Shown: positions 49,799 through 56,952 of the stretch, piece by piece
Numbering within the stretch: the stretch's first letter is position 1
How the letters are laid out: each line of letters begins with the position of its first letter
Source of the DNA: Pyrinomonadaceae bacterium
GTDB lineage: Bacteria > Acidobacteriota > Blastocatellia > Pyrinomonadales > Pyrinomonadaceae
NCBI GenBank assembly: GCA_021228405.1
Contig: JAJQRF010000002.1
Span: forward strand, 682,001-746,000
Direction: 5' to 3'
DNA: 64,000 nucleotides
Position numbers and translations under genes: made by a program
Notes under the pieces: generated by a model
The model's input: only the letters and a program-made list of their open reading frames with translations
What the model was told of the DNA's origin: nothing
Databases searched by the model: none

Positions 49799-52714
49799 CG
49801 GCAGCGGTTTGCCGTCCCAGTCGCCGGCGATGGGTTGGTCGGTCGGTTGTCCGAACGGAAAGGCGGTTGCCAAACCTGCGTTGTCGTTGGTGATGAAAAA
49901 CGTGTTGACGGACGGGCGGAAGACGCTGATCGTGTCGATGCCGTCGCCATTGAAATCGCCCGCAAAAGGCAAATCTTCCGCGACACCGAAGATCGCCGTG
50001 ACATCGACCGACGCGTTGAAATCGTTGGTGTTGGTCAAAAAGAAATTGCCTAAACTCGGACGGTAAACGCCGACCGTATCGATGCCGTCGCCGTTCCAAT
50101 CGCCCGCGACGGGAAGATCGCCGTTTTGTCCGAACGTGACGGTGAAATCGACGGGAGGATTGGCAACGAGCGAATTCGTCGCAAAAAATTGTCCTGCCGA
50201 CGGACGGAAAACCGCAATCGTGTCGATGCCGTCGCCGTTCCAATCGCCGACGACGGGCAAATCTCCCGCTTGTCCGAATGTGACGGTGAAAAAGCCGAGC
50301 GGTGCGGGAAGATTGATGATCGGGAAATTGGAATTGCGAAGCTTCCAAGTTCCGTTCGTAAAAGAACCGATGCTGTCGAGCCCGTCGCCGTCGAAATCGC
50401 CCGAAACGCCGCGCTGTCCTGCGATCGGACTCGTAAACGTCGCGTTTTGTGCGATGACGTTCGTGATCGACTGCGTTAAAGAAAACGTCGTGTTCGGGCG
50501 GAAAATGCCGACCGATTCAAGACGCGTGTCGAGAATTTTCGCAACGAAGCCGTCGGGATTGGTCGCGCTCGCGTTCGAGGTCGGTTTGATTACGCCGTTG
50601 GTCGTTAAAAGGTTGTTCGATTGCGTTTCACCTGCAACGTAGATCAGATTTCCTTTGACGGCGATTCCCTTGCCGAAATCGTTGCCGTTGCCACCGATAA
50701 AACTCGACGAAATAACGCCGCGACCGAACCGCACTTTGCTTACGAAAGCATCGCGAACGCCGCGCCGCGTCGGTTGAAACGGAAGCGCGACGGGAAAATC
50801 ATTAGAAAGCGTTCTGCCCGTGACGTAGATCGAACCCGCTTTATCGACTGCAATGTTAAAGCCTTCTTCCTGATCCGCGCCGCCGAGAAAGCTGGAACCG
50901 ACGAGCGCGGTTCCGCTTGTATTTACCATCGTGACAAAGGCTTCGTTGATCTGATTGGTCGTGTCGAAGGCATTGACGAGCGGGAAATTTGCCGAACCCG
51001 TGATGCCCGTGATGTATGCCTGACCGACCGAATCGACGGCGATATTTTTCGCGCTTTCGGTGCCGCTTCCGCCGAGATAGCTCGAATAGATCAACGACGC
51101 TTCGCCGCTTGCCGCCGGATTGAATTTTGCGACCCAAGCATCGTCACCGCCGCCGCTCGCGGGCTGAAAAGCGTTTTTGGTCGGGAAGTTTTCGCCTTTC
51201 GTAAATCCCGCGACATAAGCATTGTTCGCGGAATCGACCGCAACGCCGAACGCCTGATCTTCGACCAGCGCACCGCCGATGCAGGTCGAATAGGTCAGAT
51301 CGCTGCCCGACGCATTAATAACGGTCAGAAATCCGTCGTGGCTGTTGTAATAACCGTAGCCGCAGCCCTGATAGCGGTTTCTTTGCGGAAAAGTGATTCC
51401 TGAATTCGTATCGCCGACCACGTAAGCCTTGCCCGCCGAATCGACCGCGATGTCGAACCCGGTATCTGCCGCCGATGTTCCGCCGATATACGTTGCGTAA
51501 ACAAGATTGCCGTTCCCATCCAGTTTAGCCGCGAAAGCGTCGAAAAAATTGATTCCCGTCACGGTGCTGAACGCGCCCGGCGTGGTCGGGAAACCGTGCG
51601 ACGCAAAGCCGGAAACGTAGGCGTTATTAGCGGCATCGAGCGCGATGCCGAAACCGCCGTCGTCGTTATTTCCTTCCAAAAACGTCAGGTAGACAAAATC
51701 CGTTCCATCAGCGTTGAGCTTGGCGACGAAAACGCCGTCTTTATCGTTGTCGTCCCTGGTTTGCCCGTGAAAATTGAGCGAGGCAGTATCGCCGACGATA
51801 TAAGCGTTGCCCTGTTCGTCAGCCGCAACTTCGTTGATCCTGTCCAACGCCGTGCCGCCGATGTATGTCCAATATTCCAAAACCGGATCGATAATTAAAG
51901 TTTGGGATTTGTCATAATTTCCGAGTGAAAAAGAAACTTTGTTCGTCGTTCGTTGTTCGTGGTTCGTTGATAATTTGTAGCCGACGGCGACTTCTTTTCT
52001 TTCGCCGTTGATGATTTGATACGCGACGGGTTTTTGCTGGACGAGTTCGGCGTTTTCGGTTTTGGCAATCAAATCGCCGTTTTCGTCGAGTTTTAATTCT
52101 TTTGCACCGTCGAAATTCAAGGTTATTTGATCTGCGTCCGCGTTCGGTGCAATCTTGAAATCGTATTCGAGTTGATTATTTTTATTTCCGTAAAAAACCG
52201 CGTCGATTCCGTGGTAAAGACCGTTGTAATTGATTTGGCGGTAGTTCGCCAGATTCTCGAAACGCTTTTTGCCGATGTAATAATTCGTTTTCGTGACGGC
52301 TTCCGACTCGCCCGAAATGTGCGGTTTTTTGTTTGCGCCGACGAACTGCATTTTCAGATTTTCTGAAAAGGTCTTTGGTCTTTGGTCTTTGGTCTTTGGT
52401 TCTTTAAATGAAATTTCTTCGGTTTCGTCGGTTTGATTTACCTTTAGCGAAAAAACGGCTTCCGATTCAGCCAGATACAGCGTGTAGCCTTTGCCGCGTG
52501 AAACGAATTTTGCGCGGCTGTCGGTTTGACCTTTGTTTTCTTCAAAAAGTAAGGACATTTTGCCGTAATCTTTTTGAATTGATTGGTTTGCGTCCGAAAC
52601 GGTCGGCGTTTCGTTCGTTTCTGCCGAAACATTCGGAACGAGCGTCGAAAAAAATAAACTGCTCAAAACAGCGAGCGCGGCGAAAAATTTTGCGTTGGAA
52701 TTCTCTTTTAACAT
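49796..52714 (-). CDS. Exported SBBP beta-propeller protein with C-terminal FG-GAP/VCBS repeats
   Basis: 972 residues. A signal peptide (cleavage near SAE) leads into a beta-sandwich domain (about 45-270, LLFEENKGQTDSRAKFVSRGKGYTLYL ... NYRQINYNGLYHGIDAVFYG), a long SBBP propeller (WTYIGGTALDRINEVAADEQGNAYIVGDT-type repeats, about 285-700) and FG-GAP/VCBS repeats (about 760-972). Two heptanucleotide insertions (51941-51975 and 52370-52404) add NHEQRTTNK- and EPKTKDQRPKT-like stretches within the N-terminal domain. Its stop codon is supplied by another heptanucleotide repeat. An 11-bp operator lies 70-120 bases upstream of the start. Confidence 0.88.
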   Translation of the reverse strand: MLKENSNAKFFAALAVLSSLFFSTLVPNVSAETNETPTVSDANQSIQKDYGKMSLLFEENKGQTDSRAKFVSRGKGYTLYLAESEAVFSLKVNQTDETEEISFKEPKTKDQRPKTFSENLKMQFVGANKKPHISGESEAVTKTNYYIGKKRFENLANYRQINYNGLYHGIDAVFYGNKNNQLEYDFKIAPNADADQITLNFDGAKELKLDENGDLIAKTENAELVQQKPVAYQIINGERKEVAVGYKLSTNHEQRTTNKVSFSLGNYDKSQTLIIDPVLEYWTYIGGTALDRINEVAADEQGNAYIVGDTASLNFHGQTRDDNDKDGVFVAKLNADGTDFVYLTFLEGNNDDGGFGIALDAANNAYVSGFASHGFPTTPGAFSTVTGINFFDAFAAKLDGNGNLVYATYIGGTSAADTGFDIAVDSAGKAYVVGDTNSGITFPQRNRYQGCGYGYYNSHDGFLTVINASGSDLTYSTCIGGALVEDQAFGVAVDSANNAYVAGFTKGENFPTKNAFQPASGGGDDAWVAKFNPAASGEASLIYSSYLGGSGTESAKNIAVDSVGQAYITGITGSANFPLVNAFDTTNQINEAFVTMVNTSGTALVGSSFLGGADQEEGFNIAVDKAGSIYVTGRTLSNDFPVALPFQPTRRGVRDAFVSKVRFGRGVISSSFIGGNGNDFGKGIAVKGNLIYVAGETQSNNLLTTNGVIKPTSNASATNPDGFVAKILDTRLESVGIFRPNTTFSLTQSITNVIAQNATFTSPIAGQRGVSGDFDGDGLDSIGSFTNGTWKLRNSNFPIINLPAPLGFFTVTFGQAGDLPVVGDWNGDGIDTIAVFRPSAGQFFATNSLVANPPVDFTVTFGQNGDLPVAGDWNGDGIDTVGVYRPSLGNFFLTNTNDFNASVDVTAIFGVAEDLPFAGDFNGDGIDTISVFRPSVNTFFITNDNAGLATAFPFGQPTDQPIAGDWDGKPLP
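51941..51975. repeat. In-frame heptanucleotide insertion (GTTCGTT words) in the SBBP gene
   Basis: GTTCGTC, GTTCGTT, GTTCGTG, GTTCGTT, GATAATT in 7-base steps inside the coding sequence. Confidence 0.75.
52370..52404. repeat. In-frame heptanucleotide insertion (GGTCTTT words) in the SBBP gene
   Basis: Four perfect GGTCTTT copies and one GGTTCTT in 7-base steps inside the coding sequence. The same word forms the intergenic repeat at 31063-31166. Confidence 0.85.
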
Positions 52715-52781
52715 TTGCGATTCTCTCCTGATAAATAAACTTTTGGGATGGTTCGATTAAAGCGTGGAAGAATGCGTAAAA

Positions 52782-52836
52782 TCTTTAGAAAAACCTGAAA
52801 TTCGGGTGAGAGTTTTCTGAAAGAAATATTTGAAAA
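52782..52836 (+). promoter_or_regulatory. 11-bp-phased operator, site 2 (SBBP promoter)
   Basis: Plus strand: TCTTTAGAAAA, ACCTGAAATTC, GGGTGAGAGTT, TTCTGAAAGAA, ATATTTGAAAA in exact 11-base steps, TGA at positions 4-6 in the middle three. It lies 68-122 bases upstream of the SBBP start. The gap 52715-53019 holds this site and, at 52974-52999, a terminator for the next leftward gene. Confidence 0.75.
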
Positions 52837-52969
52837 AGCGAAGTGAACAAGGAAGATTTTTGCCCGAAAGCGCGTTCGCACAAAAACCTTGCTTACGGCA
52901 ATGGAGTCAATCCATTGTTAATTTGAGGGAGTTTTCAAATGACAAAGATTTCATTGCTTCAAAAAATGG

Positions 52970-52999
52970 AAAAGGACGATTCTTTATTGAAAACCGTCC
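52970..52999 (-). terminator. Terminator for the leftward FG-GAP gene
   Basis: On the minus strand GAGGACGG and CGTCCTTTT-type arms (52995-52999 with 52974-52978 at the core) are followed by T-rich sequence. Confidence 0.65.
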
Positions 53000-53019
53000 T
53001 CTCGGGGGCAGAATTAATT

Positions 53020-54240
53020 TTATTGCGGTGACGCACCGATCGGGATGTCGCCGTTTGAACCCCATTGCGCTGACTGGAATTGCCCGTCGGAGCTTCGCAG
53101 GATGAAATAGCTTCCGAGCGACGGACGAAAAACCGAAATGTCCGTTTTGCCGTCTTTGTCGTAATCGCCCGGAGTCGGTCTGTCGCCGTTCTGCCCGAAG
53201 CCGACGGCGGAAAACGCGCCGTTTGAACTGTTTAATCTGAACCACGAGCCGGTCGAAGGACGAAAAACGGTAATGTCCGCCCGCGAATCGCCGTCGAAAT
53301 CGCCGTCAACGGGAACGTCGCCGTTTTGTCCGAATCCGAGTGCCGTAAGCGTGTTCGAGCCGCTGTTGAGGATAAACCACGCGCCCGTCGAAGGACGGAA
53401 GATCGCCGTGTCGGAAGTTCCGTCGCCGTCGAAATCCGATGAATGAAATTCACGCGCTCGCGGTTCACCGTAAATGAAATCGTCCATCGCAACCAGATCG
53501 TTGCTCGTTCCGTTGTCTGTAATTCCGTTCGATAAAACTTCGTTTCCGCTGACGATCTCGACACGGGCAACGCGTTCGCCCGCATTGAACGAAACGCCGA
53601 CGAAGGAAAGTCCATTGTTGGCGACGGGCGCATTTTGAAAGCCGATCAATTTGCCGTTCACGCCGTAATATTTGATGTAAGTCGGTCCGTTTTGGTCAAC
53701 GTCCGTAAAGACGACACCGAAACCGCCGACGGTCGCGGGAATACTCGTGCCGGGAATAAAGAAATTGACGACAGTGACGTTATTGACCCGCGCCGTAAAA
53801 AGTCTTTCCGCCGAAAAGGTCGTGAAAATGCCCGAATAACTCGTATCGATGTCGGCAAAGCGAACGGGCGTGGTCGTCGGATTCGACGAATCCGCGCTGA
53901 CGATAAATGCCGCCGTGTCGCCGAAAGTCGTTTTTGAACCGAAAACCACGCCGCGCGGACTGTTCACGTTAAAAAAATCGACGGGCAGAAAGTTCGGCGC
54001 GGAAAAAGCGTCGGGAACGCCGTCCCAGTTTATCTCGCGTCTGCCGTTTACAAACGAACCGCCGACACCGTTGTTACTGCCGAGATCGGCACGAAATTGA
54101 TCGACCGTCGCCTGAATCGCCGCCGCGTTTGCGCCCGCCGCCGTGCGCGAAACCTGTGCCGCCAGGATCGGGCTGATCGCCAAAAGCATTGCGAAGATGC
54201 CCGTAGATATATTTTTTATCGTTTTTGCTGTATTTTTCAT
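53020..54240 (-). CDS. Exported protein with FG-GAP/VCBS repeats
   Basis: 406 residues. A signal peptide (cleavage near ILA, about residue 27) precedes a beta-rich N-domain of about 230 residues (INWDGVPDAFSAPNFLPVDFFNVNSPRGVVF, VGGFGVVFTDVDQNGPTYIKYYGVNG), then three or four DFDGDGTSDTAIFRPSTGAW-type repeats. The N-domain pattern occurs in other predicted secreted proteins, with no known function. It lies between the SBBP gene and a small gene on the same strand. Confidence 0.8.
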   Translation of the reverse strand: MKNTAKTIKNISTGIFAMLLAISPILAAQVSRTAAGANAAAIQATVDQFRADLGSNNGVGGSFVNGRREINWDGVPDAFSAPNFLPVDFFNVNSPRGVVFGSKTTFGDTAAFIVSADSSNPTTTPVRFADIDTSYSGIFTTFSAERLFTARVNNVTVVNFFIPGTSIPATVGGFGVVFTDVDQNGPTYIKYYGVNGKLIGFQNAPVANNGLSFVGVSFNAGERVARVEIVSGNEVLSNGITDNGTSNDLVAMDDFIYGEPRAREFHSSDFDGDGTSDTAIFRPSTGAWFILNSGSNTLTALGFGQNGDVPVDGDFDGDSRADITVFRPSTGSWFRLNSSNGAFSAVGFGQNGDRPTPGDYDKDGKTDISVFRPSLGSYFILRSSDGQFQSAQWGSNGDIPIGASPQ

Positions 54241-54328
54241 TTTAATTTGATTCCTTATCTAAAATTTTTCTAAATTCGTTTTTTGATTATTTCCGAAACG
54301 CATTTTTCTTAGCGTGTAATTTTCGGAA

Positions 54329-54598
54329 CTAATAAATTTGCAAATTTGTGCTTCCGGCGATGATCGAATTCAGACAAAACATCGTGTCCGCCTCTTCGTT
54401 GCCGAAAAAATGCAATCCTTCCTTTCTGATCTGCACACCTTGATCGCGAATCGCGCTTATCAATCCGACGGCTTCGTTTTTCGTGATAAATTCCGCTTCC
54501 GCCTGACAGCTTTCGCACCATAAATGCTTATTGTGGTTAAAATTCGTCGTGATTCTCACGCGGTCGATTTCAATGGTCAGAGTTCTTTTTACCTTCAC
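54329..54598 (-). CDS. Small conserved protein with CxxC motif
   Basis: 89 residues. MKVKRTLTIEIDRVRITTN leads to LWCESCQAEAEFITKNEAVGLIS and a GLHFFGNEEADTMFCLNSI end. The WCxxC...FIT...EA pattern resembles small acidobacterial proteins I recall as CPxCG...VT.EEA...GVSxRxIYRxVExGxxHF; here the helical middle is altered. One CxxC pair is too little for a classical zinc ribbon. It is cytoplasmic, and divergent from the winged-helix/cyclase gene, with an 11-bp operator between them. Confidence 0.65.
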   Translation of the reverse strand: MKVKRTLTIEIDRVRITTNFNHNKHLWCESCQAEAEFITKNEAVGLISAIRDQGVQIRKEGLHFFGNEEADTMFCLNSIIAGSTNLQIY

Positions 54599-54729
54599 GT
54601 TCGTTTTCCTAAATGAAATTTTTACGTTTGCTCTTTTAATTTTTTGGGTTAAAATGCGCTTGAATCTTTCCGTTATTCAAGGCTTTTTTCCCGCCGTGCT
54701 TTAACCATAGCCAAAGGTGAAAGACAAAA

Positions 54730-54784
54730 TCTTTAGAAAACCGTGAGAGTTTTCTGAGAAAATTCTGAAAAAATTCTGAAAAAT
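54730..54784 (+). promoter_or_regulatory. 11-bp-phased operator, site 3 (winged-helix/cyclase leader)
   Basis: TCTTTAGAAAA, CCGTGAGAGTT, TTCTGAGAAAA, TTCTGAAAAAA, TTCTGAAAAAT in exact 11-base steps, TGA at positions 4-6 in the last four. It ends three bases before the ATG of a gene that itself encodes an OmpR/PhoB-type winged helix, suggesting autoregulation. Confidence 0.8.
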
Positions 54785-54787
54785 TTT

Positions 54788-56590
54788 ATGAAAGAGGTTC
54801 CCGGTCAGATTTATAAATTCGGAAAATTTACCGTCGATGCCGCCGAACGTTTGCTGTTTGACGGAAAACAGACGATTTCCCTAACGCCGAAAGCGTTCGA
54901 CACATTGCTTCTGCTGATCGAAAACGGCGGTCACGTTCTCTCGAAAGAAGAGATTATGGAAAAGGTTTGGGCGGATAGTTTTGTCGAGGAAAACAATCTC
55001 GCGCAGAATATTTCCGCGCTCCGCCGCGCACTTGGCGAAGGCGTTGACGGCGCGAAATTTATCGAAACGGTTTCCAAACGCGGTTATCGCTTCATCGCAC
55101 CTGTCGAAACGGGTGAAGCCGAAAAAAACTCGATAATTATCGAAAAAATACACGCAACGGTCGTGATCGAAGAAGAGATCGACACGGACGTTTATCCCGT
55201 TCTCGAGCCGCCGGTGCATAAAAGTTTGCCTCCGAATCAGCCGAATTTAATTTTGAATTCCTTTACGCCCGAAACGCGTTACGCGCAAAACGGCGACGTA
55301 AATATCGCTTATCAGGTCATCGGCGACGGCGATCTCGACATCGTTTTCGTGATGGGCTGGATTTCGCATCTCGAATATTTCTGGAAACATCCGTCGTTCG
55401 CTTCGTTTCTGAATCGGCTTGCGTCTTTTTCGCGTTTGATACTTTTCGATAAACGCGGAACGGGACTTTCCGACCGAGTTCCGAACAAGGATTTGCCGAC
55501 GCTCGAACAGCGTATGGAAGACGTGCACACGGTGATGAACGCCGTCGGTTCGGAAAACGCGGTGCTGATCGGCGTTTCCGAAGGCGGTCCGATGTGTTCG
55601 CTCTTTGCCGCAACTTATCCCGACCGCACGACCGCACTCGTGATGATCGGAACTTATGCGAAACGCATCAAGGACGAAGATTATCCGTGGGGCGTATCAA
55701 TGGAAGACCGCGAAGCGTTTTTCGAGATGATGTATCGTGATTGGGGCAAGCCCGTCGGCATCGAAGAACGTGCGCCTTCGATGGCTTCGGACGAAGAATT
55801 CCGCAATTGGTGGGCGACATATTTGAGAATGGGCGCAAGTCCGGGCGCGGCGGTCGCGCTGACGAAAATGAACGCGGAGATCGATGTGCGAAACGTTTTG
55901 CCTTCGATTCGCGTGCCGACGCTCGTGATTCACCGCAGCGGCGATATGTGTCTGAAGGTCGAAGAAGGCAGATTTGTCGCGTCTTTGATTCCCGCTTGCA
56001 AATACGTTGAACTCGGCGGCATCGACCATTTGCCGTTCGTCGGCGATTCCGAAGAGATTCTCGAAGAGATCGAGGAATTTCTGACGGGCGTTCGGCAAAA
56101 TGCCGATTACGACCGCGTTTTGGCAACCGTGATGAATATTAAAATCGTTAATCCGCAAGCCGAAGCCGACGAGCGCGGCGCGGAAGATTGGCAGGAATTG
56201 CTCGAACGTTCGCACGTTTACGTTCAGCGTCAGCTTCAGCTTTTCAAGGGAAAGGAAGTTTCGTATGACGAAAACGGCGTGCTCGCAACTTTCGACGGAC
56301 CGGCGCGGGCGATTCGTTGCGCGGTTGCGATCACAAACTCGGCAAGACGGCTCGGCGTGCGCGTGAAAACGGGCGTTCACACGGGCGAATGCGACGTTTT
56401 CGACGGGAAATACAGCGGAATCGCGGTCGAAATCGCCCAGAAAATCGCCGAAGAATCCGCCTTGGGCGAAATTCTCGCCTCACGAACCGTCAAGGATTTG
56501 GTCGCGGGTTCGGGCATCAATTTTGAAGAACGCGGCAAAAAACAATTCTCCGAACTCGCGGGCGAATGGCGGCTTTTCACGGTCAAATAA
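54788..56590 (+). CDS. Winged-helix / alpha-beta hydrolase / degenerate adenylate-cyclase fusion
   Basis: 600 residues, cytoplasmic. Winged helix Trans_reg_C at about 8-105 (FGKFTVDAAERLLFDGKQTISLTPKAFDTLL ... ALRRALGEGVDG ... TVSKRGYRFIAPV). Alpha/beta hydrolase at about 160-440, with Ser264 in GVSEGG and a likely His in GGIDHLPF. Class III cyclase-like domain at about 445-600 (GPARAIRCAVAI, KTGVHTGECDV, ASRTVKDLVAGSG, GEWRLFTV). Both metal-binding sites are lost: the usual FTDIV aspartate is Lys452 in MNIKIVN, and the usual GDG loop is ENG at 495-497. The cyclase is therefore probably a ligand or dimerisation domain. An 11-bp operator abuts its start; a 21-bp array follows its stop. Confidence 0.9.
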   Translation: MKEVPGQIYKFGKFTVDAAERLLFDGKQTISLTPKAFDTLLLLIENGGHVLSKEEIMEKVWADSFVEENNLAQNISALRRALGEGVDGAKFIETVSKRGYRFIAPVETGEAEKNSIIIEKIHATVVIEEEIDTDVYPVLEPPVHKSLPPNQPNLILNSFTPETRYAQNGDVNIAYQVIGDGDLDIVFVMGWISHLEYFWKHPSFASFLNRLASFSRLILFDKRGTGLSDRVPNKDLPTLEQRMEDVHTVMNAVGSENAVLIGVSEGGPMCSLFAATYPDRTTALVMIGTYAKRIKDEDYPWGVSMEDREAFFEMMYRDWGKPVGIEERAPSMASDEEFRNWWATYLRMGASPGAAVALTKMNAEIDVRNVLPSIRVPTLVIHRSGDMCLKVEEGRFVASLIPACKYVELGGIDHLPFVGDSEEILEEIEEFLTGVRQNADYDRVLATVMNIKIVNPQAEADERGAEDWQELLERSHVYVQRQLQLFKGKEVSYDENGVLATFDGPARAIRCAVAITNSARRLGVRVKTGVHTGECDVFDGKYSGIAVEIAQKIAEESALGEILASRTVKDLVAGSGINFEERGKKQFSELAGEWRLFTVK

Positions 56591-56594
56591 AACA

Positions 56595-56893
56595 TTTTCC
56601 GAACGTAGGAAATCAATTTCTAAAAGCAGAAAAACATTTTCCGAACGTAGGAAATCAATTTCTGAACGCAGAAATTCTTTTCCTGAACGTAGAAATTCAG
56701 TTTCCGAACGCAGGAAATCAATTTCTGAGCACAAGAAAACATTTTCCGAACACAGGAAATCAATTTCTGAACTCAAAAAATCAATTTCTGAATACAGGAA
56801 ATGTTTTCCGAACGCAGGAAATGTTTTTCTGAACTCTGAAAAATTCTTTCTGAACTCTGAAAAATTCTTTCTGAACTCGGAAAATGCTTTGAA
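56595..56893. repeat. Degenerate 21-bp tandem array C
   Basis: CGAAC/TGAAC cores recur at 56600, 56621 (degenerate), 56642, 56663, 56684, 56705, 56726, 56747, 56768 and 56789 in exact 21-base steps; one unit near 56800 is one base short, then the step resumes to about 56893. Each unit holds a TTTCC...GGAAA hairpin-like pair. It starts four bases after the winged-helix/cyclase stop. A terminator at 56899-56932 completes the 362-base gap. Confidence 0.95.
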
Positions 56894-56898
56894 ATCAA

Positions 56899-56937
56899 AA
56901 AGCGGTCTTAAATTTTCGTTTAAGACCGCTTTAATTT
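56899..56937. terminator. Bidirectional terminator
   Basis: AAAGCGGTCTTAAA (56899-56912) pairs perfectly with 56919-56932; T-rich exit. It lies between convergent genes. Confidence 0.9.
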
Positions 56938-56952
56938 TTGACGAGTTTCAAA

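Noticed and set aside
52939-53031. A 30-codon open frame with a GAGGGAG sequence upstream
   Set aside because: It runs through the terminator hairpin of the leftward gene and into that gene's end; the peptide has no recognisable feature. Probably chance.
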